DNA of 32,542 nt from Actinomycetes bacterium (GCA_023428465.1 JAEYXM010000234.1:1-32542); one strand, 5' to 3'; shown: positions 15,390 through 24,049, counted from the stretch's first letter. Numbers and translations: made by a program. The notes: generated by a model not told the origin, from the letters alone.

Positions 15390-15973
15390 CGGCGCCGCTC
15401 CAGCAGGACGCCGGTCGCCTGGCGCACGTACAGCGCCCCGGCGAGCCAGTACAGGCCGATACCCCACACGGCGAATGCCCACCCGGCGACGTCGGCGATC
15501 AGCCCGAGCACGCCGCCGTAGCTCGCGAGCAGGAGCAGCGGCAGCGCGTACAGCAGCGCGAACGTCCCGGCCTTGCCCACGAAGTGCACCGGCAGGGGCC
15601 CCGCCTTGACGGCCATGAGGACGGCGAGCACGACGGCGAGCAGGACGTCGCGCGCGACGATCACGACGACGAGCCACACCGGCACCATGTCCCGGACGGC
15701 GAGCACGACGAGCGTCACGAAGATGAACAGCCGGTCGGCGGCCGGGTCGAGGAGCTCGCCCAGCCGCGAGTACTGGTTGAGCACCCGGGCGAGGCGCCCG
15801 TCGAGCCAGTCGGACGCGGAGGCCGCGGCGAGGACGCCGAACGCGGCCAGGTCGCGCTCGTTCAGCGCGAGCCAGGCGAACAGCGGGACGAGCCCGAGTC
15901 GCAGCACGCTGATGAGGTTGGGGACCGTGAGGACAGCTGACGCGCGACGTTCCGCGACTGTCCCGTCCTGCAC
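15386..15973 (-). CDS. pgsA: CDP-alcohol phosphatidyltransferase (PgsA-type)
   Basis: GTG 15973 is preceded by GGGGAGGA at good spacing and gives 195 residues. The CDP-alcohol phosphotransferase signature D-x2-DG-x2-AR-x8-G-x3-D-x3-D is complete, from DWLDGRLARV through RLGELLDPAADR. Five or six membrane helices are visible. The family moves a phosphatidyl group from CDP-diacylglycerol to an alcohol such as glycerol phosphate (phosphatidylglycerol or cardiolipin route). The position matches Rv1822 (pgsA2) of M. tuberculosis. The alcohol acceptor cannot be read, so the symbol is by family and synteny. First gene of the ATGA-coupled run into DUF881-Sbp-DUF881. Confidence 0.88.
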   Translation of the reverse strand: MQDGTVAERRASAVLTVPNLISVLRLGLVPLFAWLALNERDLAAFGVLAAASASDWLDGRLARVLNQYSRLGELLDPAADRLFIFVTLVVLAVRDMVPVWLVVVIVARDVLLAVVLAVLMAVKAGPLPVHFVGKAGTFALLYALPLLLLASYGGVLGLIADVAGWAFAVWGIGLYWLAGALYVRQATGVLLERRR

Positions 15974-16022
15974 GATCGTCCTCCCCGTCCCGGCCGGGCC
16001 GTACTGCGGCCGTGGGCCGATC

Positions 16023-17474
16023 CTAGGGGGCCTCGGGCGGCTCGGGGCCCAGGTCGGACGTGAGGACGACCTGCCTCTCCTGCGGGTCCGCGCGGACCAG
16101 GCGGACGCGCACTGCGCGCCCTGCGGGGAGGTCGTCCTCGACCGTCCGCGCCACCACGGCGGGGTGGGTGAGCTGAACGGTCCGCCCGTCGAGCGCCACG
16201 CCGTCGAACTCCTCGCCGATGTGCGGGGCGAGCACTGCGGCCTCCACGAGGTCCGTGCACGCGCGGTCGACCGCAGACGCCCGGCGGTTCCCCTCGGCCA
16301 TGACCCGGCCCAGGTCCTCCAGGCCCGCGAGCACCCACTCCGGCGGCTCCTGGCCCTCCTGCGCCGCGAGGCACACCTCCGTGCCGTACCGGTCGACGAG
16401 TCGGCGCAGCGGCGCGGTGACCTGCGCGTACGGCGCGGCGACGGCGCCGTGCACGACGTCGTCGGGCGGCGTCCCCACGAAGGGCTCCCACGCGGCACCG
16501 CGGAAGAGCGACACCGCAGCATCGAGGAACGCCGCCGTGGCGGGCAGGGACCGGTCCAGGGACGCCAGGACGTCCCCGTACGACATTCCCTTCGGCCACG
16601 GCACACCCAGCGCGAGGCCACGCAGACGCAGCCGCCGGACGGCCTCGGGCGGGGCCGCGGGCATGGTCCGCAGAACCCCGACGCCGGCTTCGAGCATCAT
16701 CGCGGCAGCGGTCATGCCGGTCAGGAGCGAGATCTGTGCGTTGTGGTCCTCGACCGGCCGTGGCGCGCGGAACTCGAGGTCCCAGCCCCCGCCGGGGGCG
16801 TCGACGACCTCCTGCTCGGGCTTGCCGAGGGACACCCCGCCCCGCGCCCGCTCGATGCGCGCCCGGGCGGCACCCACCTCGGTCAGGAGCTCGATCATCG
16901 GGTCCGCGCGGCCCTCGTCGAGCGCGCGCTGCTGGGTGGGGTAGTCGAGCTGGGCGCGGCTGCGCACGACGGCGCGCCCCACGTCCGCCGAGAGCACCTC
17001 GCCGTCGGCGTCGAGGCGCACGTCCCACACGACCGCCGGGCGCGTCTGCCCGGGGAGTAGGGATGCCGCGCCCTCGCTCAGGACCTCGGGGTGCAGGCCC
17101 ACCCGCCGGTCGGGGCAGTACACGGTCAACGCGCGGTCCCGGACCGCCAGGTCGAGCGCACCCCCGGGCGTCACGAACGCCGCGACGTCGGCGATCGCGT
17201 ACCGGACGCGGTAGCCCGCGCCGTCCCGCGACAGGTGCATCGCCTGGTCGAGGTCCCGGGAGCCCGGCGGGTCGATCGTGACGAAGGGCAGGTCGGTGAG
17301 GTCCGTGCGCCGGCCCGTGCCGGCGACCCGTCCCCCGTCCGCGGCGGCCTGCTCGGCCTCCGCGGCGGCGTCGGGCGGGAACTCGACAGGGACCTCGTAC
17401 TCGGTGCGGATGGCCGCGAAGCCCTCCCGCAGCTCGTGGGCATCGGTACGGACTCGGCGTCGGGGGGCAGTCAC
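16023..17474 (-). CDS. RNB-domain (RNase II/R family) ribonuclease
   Basis: The product has 483 residues from GTG 17474. The catalytic RNB domain begins at about 58 with FVTIDPPGSRDLDQAMHL. Compared with E. coli RNase II, the metal ligands D201, D207 and D209 correspond to D68, D74 and D76; the fourth (D210) is Gln77. Later motifs PTQQRALDEGRA, EDHNAQISLLTGMTAAAMML and YAQVTAPLRRLVDRYGTEV (the conserved T-x-P-L-R-R with R for RNA contact) confirm the family. Cold-shock domains and an S1 domain are not obvious, so it is shorter than RNase R. It should degrade RNA 3'-5' in the cytoplasm. Gap to the following pgsA-type gene is 49 nt. Confidence 0.88.
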   Translation of the reverse strand: MTAPRRRVRTDAHELREGFAAIRTEYEVPVEFPPDAAAEAEQAAADGGRVAGTGRRTDLTDLPFVTIDPPGSRDLDQAMHLSRDGAGYRVRYAIADVAAFVTPGGALDLAVRDRALTVYCPDRRVGLHPEVLSEGAASLLPGQTRPAVVWDVRLDADGEVLSADVGRAVVRSRAQLDYPTQQRALDEGRADPMIELLTEVGAARARIERARGGVSLGKPEQEVVDAPGGGWDLEFRAPRPVEDHNAQISLLTGMTAAAMMLEAGVGVLRTMPAAPPEAVRRLRLRGLALGVPWPKGMSYGDVLASLDRSLPATAAFLDAAVSLFRGAAWEPFVGTPPDDVVHGAVAAPYAQVTAPLRRLVDRYGTEVCLAAQEGQEPPEWVLAGLEDLGRVMAEGNRRASAVDRACTDLVEAAVLAPHIGEEFDGVALDGRTVQLTHPAVVARTVEDDLPAGRAVRVRLVRADPQERQVVLTSDLGPEPPEAP

Positions 17475-17541
17475 GGGGACACCCTAGGTGGACGGCGGGC
17501 CGGGACACACGGACGCCGTCCGGGTCCCGACCCACGGGTCG

Positions 17542-19236
17542 TCACACGAGCATGCGCGTGTCGGCGTCCACGAGCCGTAGCCACCGGTAGCCGTAGCCCT
17601 CGAGGACCACCTCCGCGCGCCCGTCCTGCCCGACGTCGCACCCGCCCGCCTCCAGCAGGTCCACGAGCCGGCGCTCGGCGTCGGCCGGGTCGAGCCGGAT
17701 CGGGACGGTGCGTGCCTCGGGGCCCAGGTTGTGCAACGTGACGACCGTCCCCTCGCCGACCGCGCCGTCGTCCACCGTGCTGCACAGGGCGAGCACCTCC
17801 AGGTGCGGCTGGTCGAGGACGCGCACGCCGGACCAGCCGAGCTCGGGGCACTCGCGGTACCTGCGTGCCAGGAGCGTGACGAACCGCAGGAGCGAGTCCG
17901 GGTCCTGGCGCTGGGCGCTCACGTTGACGAACTCGGGTCCGAAACCGCCCGTCGTCACCGGCCCGGGCAGGCGAGAGGGCCTGGCCGAGGAGAACCCTCC
18001 GTTGCGCTCGGGCGTCCACTGCATCGGCGTGCGCACCGCGAGCCGGCCCGGTGCGTCGAGGTTCTCCGCCATGCCGATCTCCTCGCCGTAGAACAGGGTC
18101 GGCGTGCCCGGCAGGGCGAACAGCAGCGAGTAGACCATCCGGATGCGGCGCGGGTCGCCGTCGAGCATGGACGGCAGTCGCCGCCGCAGGCCTCGGCCGA
18201 AGAGCTGCATGTCCTCCTCGGGGCCGAAGGCCGCGAAGACCTCCGCGCGCTCGTCGTCGGTGAGCTTGTCCAGGGTCAGCTCGTCGTGGTTGCGCACGAA
18301 GGTGGCCCACTGGCAGTCCGGCGGGATCGGTGGGCGCGACCGCAGAGCCTCGGCGAGCGGGCGGGCGTCCGCGCGGGCGAGCGAGAGGTACATCTGCTGC
18401 ATCGCCACGAAGTCGAAGACCATCGTCAGCTCGTCCCCGTGGCCGTCGCCGAAGTACAGCAGCTGCTCCTCGTACGGCAGGTTCACCTCGCCCAGCAGGA
18501 TCGCCGACCCCGAGCGCCGGGACAGGAACGTGCGAAGGGACCGTAGGTAGTCGTGCGGGTCGCCGAGGTCCTCGGAGGCCTTCGCCGACAGGCCGTCCGT
18601 CTCGAGCAGGAACGGCACGGCATCGACCCGGAAGCCGTCGATACCCAGCTCGAGCCAGAAGCCGATGACCTTCGCGATCTCGTCCCGCACCCGGGGGTTG
18701 CCGACGTTGAGGTCGGGCTGGTGCGGGTAGAAGCGGTGCAGGTAGTACTCCCCCGTCTTCTCGTCGAGGTTCCAGATGCCCGTCTGCTCGCCCGGGAACA
18801 CCACCTGGTCGGATGTGTCGGGCGGCGGGTCCGCGCGCCACACGTAGTAGTCGCGGTACGGGCTGTCCTTGCTGGAGCGCGCGGCACGGAACCACGGGTG
18901 GCGGTCCGAGGTGTGGTTCACGACGAGGTCGACGATGACCCGCATGCCCCGGTCGTGCGCGGTCCGCACCAGCTCGACGAAGTCCCCGTGCGTGCCGAGC
19001 CGCGGGTCGACGCCGTAGTAGTCCGTGACGTCGTAGCCGTCGTCGCGGTCAGCGGTCGGGTAGAACGGCATGAGCCACAGGCACGTCACGCCCAGCTCGG
19101 CGAGGTGGTCGATGCGCTGGCACAGGCCCTGGAGATCGCCGGTCCCGTCGCCGTCCCAGTCCATGAACGTCTCCACGTCCAGGCAGTACACGACGGCGTT
19201 CTTCCACCACAGGTCGGAGGTGTCGGTGATCCTCAT
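17542..19236 (-). CDS. GH13 alpha-amylase family enzyme (trehalose-synthase-like)
   Basis: The product has 564 residues; ATG 19236 overlaps the upstream oxidoreductase stop (ATGA). The (beta/alpha)8 barrel motifs of GH13 are all present: DLVVNHTSDRHPWF (region I), GIDGFRVDAVPFL with nucleophile D205 (II), ILLGEVNLPYEE with acid/base E250 (III) and FVRNHDELTLDKL with D318 (IV). The sequence FYPTADRDDGYDVTDYYGVD and the R-TPMQWTPERNGGFS insert resemble trehalose synthase and its relatives (maltose to trehalose). A C-terminal beta domain follows (about 470-564). No signal peptide, so it acts in the cytoplasm. Reaction is probably on maltose, trehalose or a similar alpha-glucoside; the exact one is uncertain. 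Tight coupling to a flavin oxidoreductase is unusual for carbohydrate enzymes. Confidence 0.88.
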   Translation of the reverse strand: MRITDTSDLWWKNAVVYCLDVETFMDWDGDGTGDLQGLCQRIDHLAELGVTCLWLMPFYPTADRDDGYDVTDYYGVDPRLGTHGDFVELVRTAHDRGMRVIVDLVVNHTSDRHPWFRAARSSKDSPYRDYYVWRADPPPDTSDQVVFPGEQTGIWNLDEKTGEYYLHRFYPHQPDLNVGNPRVRDEIAKVIGFWLELGIDGFRVDAVPFLLETDGLSAKASEDLGDPHDYLRSLRTFLSRRSGSAILLGEVNLPYEEQLLYFGDGHGDELTMVFDFVAMQQMYLSLARADARPLAEALRSRPPIPPDCQWATFVRNHDELTLDKLTDDERAEVFAAFGPEEDMQLFGRGLRRRLPSMLDGDPRRIRMVYSLLFALPGTPTLFYGEEIGMAENLDAPGRLAVRTPMQWTPERNGGFSSARPSRLPGPVTTGGFGPEFVNVSAQRQDPDSLLRFVTLLARRYRECPELGWSGVRVLDQPHLEVLALCSTVDDGAVGEGTVVTLHNLGPEARTVPIRLDPADAERRLVDLLEAGGCDVGQDGRAEVVLEGYGYRWLRLVDADTRMLV

Positions 19237-20198
19237 CGGCCACCCCGCACCTGCGGCAGGACGTGCGCGCCGAACTCGTCGATGAAGGGGACCTGCTCCT
19301 GGCCGACGTGGTGGACGTAGATCTCGTCGAAACCCAGCGCGGCGTACTCCGCCAACCAGGCGGCGTGCCGGCCCAGGTCGGCGGAGATCCGCACCGCCTG
19401 CGCGACGTCGTCGGGCCGCACGTGGCGCGAGGCGACGTCGAAGTGCTCGGGCGTGGCGAGGTCCCAGCACACGGGCGGAGGGAAGACGTTCGAGCGCCAC
19501 TGGTCGACGGCGATCGCCTCGGCCTCGCCCTGGGTGGGCGCCCAGGACACGTGCACCTGGAGCGCGAGGGGGCCGCGCCCACCGGCCTCGCGGTAGACGT
19601 GGATGATCTCGCGCAGCACGTCATGGTCCTGGTTGATCGTGATGAGGCCATCGGCCCAGCCAGCGGCGCGCCGCGCCGTCGCGACCGTCACAGCCGGACC
19701 GATGAGCGGCGGTGGCGTGTCCGGCAGCGTCCACACCCGGGCGCGGTCGACGGTGACCAGCCCGTGGTGGGTCACCTCCTCCCCCGCGTGCAGGCGGCGG
19801 ATGACCTCCACCACCTCGAGCAGGCGCGCGTCCCGCACCTCCTTGATCGGCCACGGGTCGCCCGTCACGTGCTCGTTGGCGTTCTCCCCCGACCCCAGCG
19901 CGGCCCAGAACCGGCCCGGGAACATCTGGGCGAGCGTGGCCGACGCCTGGGCGATGATCGCAGGGTGGTAGCGCTGGCCCGGCGCGGACACGACACCGAG
20001 GCGCAGGCCCGTCGTGGCGAGCGCGGCGCCGAGCCAGGACCAGGCGAAGCCCGACTGACCCTGGCGTTCGCTCCAGGGCGCGAGGTGGTCGGAGCACATG
20101 GCCGCGTCGAAGCCGGCGGCCTCGGCGCGCTGGACGGCGGCAAGCAGCGTGGCGGGGTCCACCTGCTCGTGGGATGCGTGGAAGCCGATGATCGTCAT
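19233..20198 (-). CDS. LLM-class flavin oxidoreductase (TIGR03885-like)
   Basis: The product has 321 residues from ATG 20198, with AAGGA 4 nt upstream. It shows the luciferase-like monooxygenase barrel: GFDAAMCSDHLAPWSERQGQ, LGVVSAPGQRYHPAIIAQAS, FPGRFWAALGSGENANEHV and the late AWLAEYAALGFDEIYVHHVG. It resembles the LLM branch annotated as TIGR03885, described as probably using flavin rather than F420; that cofactor claim is family knowledge. Substrate unknown. The GH13 gene follows with a 4-nt overlap, so the two should be made together. Divergent from the cupin gene across a 120-nt region. Confidence 0.85.
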   Translation of the reverse strand: MTIIGFHASHEQVDPATLLAAVQRAEAAGFDAAMCSDHLAPWSERQGQSGFAWSWLGAALATTGLRLGVVSAPGQRYHPAIIAQASATLAQMFPGRFWAALGSGENANEHVTGDPWPIKEVRDARLLEVVEVIRRLHAGEEVTHHGLVTVDRARVWTLPDTPPPLIGPAVTVATARRAAGWADGLITINQDHDVLREIIHVYREAGGRGPLALQVHVSWAPTQGEAEAIAVDQWRSNVFPPPVCWDLATPEHFDVASRHVRPDDVAQAVRISADLGRHAAWLAEYAALGFDEIYVHHVGQEQVPFIDEFGAHVLPQVRGGR

Positions 20199-20318
20199 CG
20201 GTCCTTACTACCGTCGGCCTGCGCGGAGCGCGCGGCGAGCCGTCGCCCGTGCCACCCCTCTCGGGGGCCGCGACGGCGGGTGCTTATGCTGGCGACGTAC
20301 CTACGCGAGGAGTCCCGC

Positions 20319-20648
20319 ATGGACAAGATGTCGCTCGTCGCCCTGGCCCGTACCGAGCTCGCAGCCGCCCGGCGGGCGCCGGCCGGGCGCAGCGCCAAGA
20401 CCGTGCACGGCGGCCACGAGAAAGTGCTCCGGCAGACCGTCATCGCGCTCCTCGCGGGTCGTGCCACCGACCCGTACGAGAGCCCCGGCGAGGCCACCAT
20501 CCACGTCCTGACCGGCCGGATCTCGCTGCGCACCAACGCGACGTCGTGGGAGGGCAGCCCGGGCGACCTCATCGTCCTGCCGGCCACCCGCTCGGCCATG
20601 GAAGCCCTCGAGGACTCCGTCGTCCTCCTCACGGTCGCGAAGGCCTGA
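20319..20648 (+). CDS. Small cupin-fold protein lacking metal ligands
   Basis: The product has 109 residues from ATG 20319, with CGAGGAG 6 nt upstream. The second half is a single cupin barrel: ATIHVLTGRISLRT, then SWEGSPGDLIVLPATRSAME. The usual cupin His residues (H-x-H in motif 1, H after the P-G-D/L-P turn in motif 2) are replaced, here by Y-E-S and R-S-A. A metal-dependent dioxygenase activity is therefore unlikely; ligand binding or a structural/regulatory role is more plausible. A TATGCT hexamer at 20285-20290 may be the -10 box. The App1-like gene follows after 21 nt. Confidence 0.82.
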   Translation: MDKMSLVALARTELAAARRAPAGRSAKTVHGGHEKVLRQTVIALLAGRATDPYESPGEATIHVLTGRISLRTNATSWEGSPGDLIVLPATRSAMEALEDSVVLLTVAKA

Positions 20649-20669
20649 ACGGGCGGGCCCGGCTCCCCG

Positions 20670-21731
20670 ATGCCAGACTGGTCGGCCGTGACGAGCACCC
20701 GCCCCCATCCCGCAGCCCGCCTCGAGGACCGGCTGAACGCGCTCGTCGGTGCGTGGCTGGGCCGACGCGGCTGGGTGCCGCGCGTCGAGCCCTACACCGG
20801 TTACGGGTCGGAGGGTTGGGTACGGGTCATGGCCCGCGCCGTCCTGGCGCCGCCCGGCACGCGTGCCGTCGAGGTGGCTGAGAAGGACTCCGCGTCCGGA
20901 CGTCGCGCGGTGCGCGGCTGGCGCAGCTTCCTCACCGGCAAGGTGCCACGGGCCACGGTGCGCGTCCAGGTCGGGGACGCGGTGCACGACGTCGTGGCGG
21001 ACCGCGGCGGTTACATCGACGCCGTCCTGCCCGCGGAGCTGGCGCCCGGCTGGCAGCGTGTCGTCCTCAGCGTGGGCGGGGACCCGGTCGACGCGCCGGT
21101 CCTCGTGGTCCCGCCCGGCCCGAACGTGGCCATGGTCAGCGACATCGACGACACCGTCATGGTCACCGCTCTCCCCCGCCCGCTCCTGGCGGCCTGGAAC
21201 AGCTTCGTGCTGCACGAGCAGGCACGCCGCGCCGTGCCGGGCATGGCCGAGCTGTACCGCCGGTGGCAGGGCGCCAACCCGGACGCGCCGACGTTCTACC
21301 TCTCGACGGGTGCGTGGAACGTCGCACCGGCCGTACGCCGGTTCCTCGAGCGCCACGGCTACCCGGTGGGGCCGCTGCTGCTGACCGACTGGGGCCCGAC
21401 CAACACCGGCTGGTTCCGCAGCGGGCGCGCACACAAGCTCGCGACGCTGCGCAGGCTGATCGGCGAGCTGCCCGGCACCCGGTTCGTCCTCGTCGGCGAC
21501 GACGGCCAGCACGATCCCGCCATCTACGCCGAGATCGCGGCCGAGCACCCGGACCGGGTGGCGTTCGTCGCGATCCGGGAGCTCTCCGCCGCTCAGCAGA
21601 TGCTCTCGCACGGCGCGCCCGGGCCGGGAGCAGGGGGCGAGCGCGAGGCTCAGGCCGCGATGCCGCCCGAGGTGCGCGGCGCGGACGGCAACGTCCTCGC
21701 GCTCCGCCTCATGGATGCAGGGCTGCTCTGA
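20670..21731 (+). CDS. App1-family (DUF2183) phosphatase domain protein
   Basis: The product has 353 residues from ATG 20670; GTG 20688 is possible, and neither has a clear ribosome site. The N-terminal half (about 40-150) is an all-beta region. The catalytic half has the HAD-like DxDxT motif as SDIDDTVMVT (D158, D160), FYLSTGAWNVAP with the motif-II Ser/Thr, a Lys in RAHKLATLRRL and the acidic motif VLVGDDGQHDP (275-283). This is the App1/LNS2 arrangement known from yeast actin-patch phosphatidate phosphatase. The bacterial role is unknown; a phospho-substrate hydrolase is likely. The last 23 bp overlap the convergent threonine-aldolase gene. Confidence 0.85.
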   Translation: MPDWSAVTSTRPHPAARLEDRLNALVGAWLGRRGWVPRVEPYTGYGSEGWVRVMARAVLAPPGTRAVEVAEKDSASGRRAVRGWRSFLTGKVPRATVRVQVGDAVHDVVADRGGYIDAVLPAELAPGWQRVVLSVGGDPVDAPVLVVPPGPNVAMVSDIDDTVMVTALPRPLLAAWNSFVLHEQARRAVPGMAELYRRWQGANPDAPTFYLSTGAWNVAPAVRRFLERHGYPVGPLLLTDWGPTNTGWFRSGRAHKLATLRRLIGELPGTRFVLVGDDGQHDPAIYAEIAAEHPDRVAFVAIRELSAAQQMLSHGAPGPGAGGEREAQAAMPPEVRGADGNVLALRLMDAGLL

Positions 21732-22761
21732 CCGCTGTGACCAGGGCGTCGACGTCGCCCTCGGTGGTGTCGAACGCGCACATGAGCCGGACCAGGCCGG
21801 GCGTCCCGTCCCAGTCGTAGAAGTGGAACTCCTCGCGGACCGCGTCCGCCACGCCCGGCGGCAGGACCGCGAAGACGGCGTTCGCCTCCACCGGCAGCGC
21901 CAGGGACACGCCCGGCAGGTCCGCCAGCCCAGCCGCGAGGCGCGTGGCCATGGCGTTGGCGTGCCCCGCGGACCGGACCCACAGCCCGTCCTCGAGGAGT
22001 GCGAGGAGCTGCGCGGACAGGAACCGCATCTTCGAGGCGAGCTGCATGTCGATCTTGCGCAGGTACCGCACGCCCTCGACCGCGTCCGGGTCCAGCACGA
22101 CGACGGCCTCCGCACCCATCGCGCCGTTCTTCGTGCCGCCCAGCGAGAGGACGTCGACGCCGACGTCCGCGGTGAACGCGCGCAGCGGGAGTCGAAGGCT
22201 CGCGGCGGCGTTCGCGATGCGCGCACCGTCCATGTGCACGCGAAGGCCCTCGGCGTGCGCGAGGTCGCAGATCGCGGCGATCTGGTCCGGGGTGTAGCAG
22301 GTGCCGAGCTCGGTCGTCTGGGTGATCGAGACGACGCCGGGCTGGGCGCGGTGCTCGTCGTCGCGGCCGCCGAGGCGTGACGCGACGTCGCCCGGCGTCA
22401 GGCGGCCGTCGGACGTCGCCGCGGTGAGGAGCTTGAGCCCGCCCACCCGCTCGGGCGCCGCGTTCTCGTCCGTGTTGATGTGCGCAGTCTCGGTGCAGAT
22501 CACCGCGCCCCAGCGCGGCAGCATCGCCTGGAGGGCGACGACGTTCGCGGCCGTCCCGGTGAACACCGGGTAGACGTCCACGGGACGCCCGAGCTGGTCG
22601 GCGAGCACGTCGGTGAGGCGGGCCGTCCACGCGTCGGCCCCGTAGGAGACCTGGTGGCCCGTGTTCGCCGCGGCGAGCGCGGCCAGGACCTCGGGGTGGA
22701 CGCCGGCGTAGTTGTCGGAGCCGAAGTACCGGCGGGCGTCGGGCGGCAGTGAGGTCGTCAC
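21709..22761 (-). CDS. ltaE: Low-specificity threonine aldolase (PLP enzyme)
   Basis: The product has 350 residues from GTG 22759-22761. Fold-type I PLP signatures: FGSDNYAGVHPEVL at the N-terminus, FTGTAANVVALQAM for the phosphate loop, H94 in ETAHINTDEN stacking on the cofactor, D178 in HMDGARIANAA and the Schiff-base lysine K211 in SLGGTKNGAMGA. It cleaves threonine or allo-threonine to glycine and acetaldehyde in the cytoplasm; related beta-hydroxy amino acids may also serve. It ends inside the convergent App1-like gene by 23 nt. Follows the PilZ gene by 18 nt, so PilZ and the aldolase may share a transcript with the adenosyltransferase. Confidence 0.9.
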   Translation of the reverse strand: MTTSLPPDARRYFGSDNYAGVHPEVLAALAAANTGHQVSYGADAWTARLTDVLADQLGRPVDVYPVFTGTAANVVALQAMLPRWGAVICTETAHINTDENAAPERVGGLKLLTAATSDGRLTPGDVASRLGGRDDEHRAQPGVVSITQTTELGTCYTPDQIAAICDLAHAEGLRVHMDGARIANAAASLRLPLRAFTADVGVDVLSLGGTKNGAMGAEAVVVLDPDAVEGVRYLRKIDMQLASKMRFLSAQLLALLEDGLWVRSAGHANAMATRLAAGLADLPGVSLALPVEANAVFAVLPPGVADAVREEFHFYDWDGTPGLVRLMCAFDTTEGDVDALVTAVRAALHP

Positions 22762-22779
22762 GGGCGACCATCCTGCCAG

Positions 22780-23406
22780 TCAGCCGGAGAGCGAGTCCCG
22801 CCGCTCGGCGAGGAGCTTGCGCTCGGCCTCCAGGACGAAGGCGACGAGGACGTCACGGTCCCGCTCGGCGAGGCCGAGGAAGCGGCAGCCGTGCGCCGTC
22901 GCGCCCCGCACCTCCTCGTGGCGGAGCACCTCCGCGAGCACGGGAACGGGCCGACGCGCCGGGAACTCGGCGCGCAGCAACGCGCCCACCGCGATCGGGC
23001 GCTCGCACCGGAAGCGCATGCCGTCGGCCGATGCGTCGATGACGAGCGCCTGGAGCGGAGGGTCGAGCACGAGCTCCTCGCCGTCGGTGATGATCGCATC
23101 GAACGTGACGGGGACGGTCACCGGCACCCGGACCGCCGTCCGCCGCTGGACGACGTCGCGCAGCTGCAGACCGGCGAGCTCGATGACGCCCGGGGCACTC
23201 GCGGCGACGTAGGCGTCGAACGTGCACTCGCCGCGGACCGGGCTGTCCACCTCGAGCACGACCCAGTCGCCGGGTTCCAGCGCGTGGCCGGAGTACCGCG
23301 GTGCCGTCACGCTGAGCGTCGTGGCGTCGACGGCGCGCACGTGGCCGGCGGCGACCAGCTCGCCGCCTTCCCCGTGCACCCGGCACGGTGCCAGCTCGAG
23401 TGCCAC
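22780..23406 (-). CDS. PilZ-domain protein (c-di-GMP binding)
   Basis: The product has 208 residues from GTG 23406, with TAGGAGC about 7 nt upstream. Residues 1-85 form an N-terminal beta domain of the YcgR-N type. The PilZ domain (about 86-200) carries the c-di-GMP motifs RRTAVR (R89-x3-R93) and DASADG (D124-x-S126-x2-G129), so binding of the second messenger is likely. There is no output domain, which suggests the protein acts by contact with a partner; motility or secretion machinery is usual, but none lies nearby. Adenosyltransferase and threonine aldolase flank it. Confidence 0.87.
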   Translation of the reverse strand: MALELAPCRVHGEGGELVAAGHVRAVDATTLSVTAPRYSGHALEPGDWVVLEVDSPVRGECTFDAYVAASAPGVIELAGLQLRDVVQRRTAVRVPVTVPVTFDAIITDGEELVLDPPLQALVIDASADGMRFRCERPIAVGALLRAEFPARRPVPVLAEVLRHEEVRGATAHGCRFLGLAERDRDVLVAFVLEAERKLLAERRDSLSG

Positions 23407-23485
23407 GACCTGCTCCTACGCCTCGTGGTCCCCGACGGGGACGCCACCAACGGGAGCGTAGGCGGTCCCGCTCCTGGGTGGCGCC

Positions 23486-24049
23486 TCAGTCATGGCTGGC
23501 GGGCTCAGGTTCACCCGCGGCGTCACGCGCGAGGACGAAGAGCAGGTCGGACAGTCGGTTGAGGTAGCGCAGGCACTCCTCGGTGACGACGGCGCCGGCA
23601 TCCCGCAGCGCCACGACGGCGCGCTCGGCCCGGCGCACCACCGCCCGCGCGTGGTCGAGGTGGGCCGATGCCGCGTTGGCGCCGGGCACGAGGAAGACCG
23701 GGCGCAGCGGGCGCAGCGCGACCCGCTCGTCGATGACCTGTTCCAGGTGGGTCACCATCTCCTCGGTGGCCAGGGAGACACCCGGCTGGAGCCGGTTGCG
23801 GTGCGCGGGGTTCGTGGCCAGGTCCGCCGCGACGACGAAGAGGTCCCGCTGGCGGCCCAGGACCTCCTCCGCGAGGGCCGCGGCATCGGTGTCGTCGAGC
23901 GCGCCGAGAGCGGCGCGGGCGAGACCCAGCACCGCGACGGCCTCGTCGATGTCCCCGCATGCGCTCATGAGCGCGTCCGACTTCGACACCCGGCCCCCGA
24001 GGAACAGGCCCGTCGTGCCGTCATCTCCCGCCCGCGTGTAGATCCGCAC
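23486..24049 (-). CDS. pduO: PduO-type ATP:cob(I)alamin adenosyltransferase
   Basis: Start GTG 24049 is fixed by GAGAGGAGG just upstream and gives 187 residues. Motifs: the ATP-binding N-terminus IYTRAGDDGTTGLFLGGRV (3-21), GDIDEAVAVLG, ARAVVRRAERAVVAL (134-148) and YLNRLSDLLFVLAR (162-175). It makes adenosylcobalamin from cob(I)alamin and ATP in the cytoplasm, as a trimer in known members. Adenosylcobalamin is exactly what the class II ribonucleotide reductase encoded at 29.1 kb needs. It is divergent from the B12-riboswitch transporter operon, and I see no riboswitch on its own side. Confidence 0.95.
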   Translation of the reverse strand: MRIYTRAGDDGTTGLFLGGRVSKSDALMSACGDIDEAVAVLGLARAALGALDDTDAAALAEEVLGRQRDLFVVAADLATNPAHRNRLQPGVSLATEEMVTHLEQVIDERVALRPLRPVFLVPGANAASAHLDHARAVVRRAERAVVALRDAGAVVTEECLRYLNRLSDLLFVLARDAAGEPEPASHD

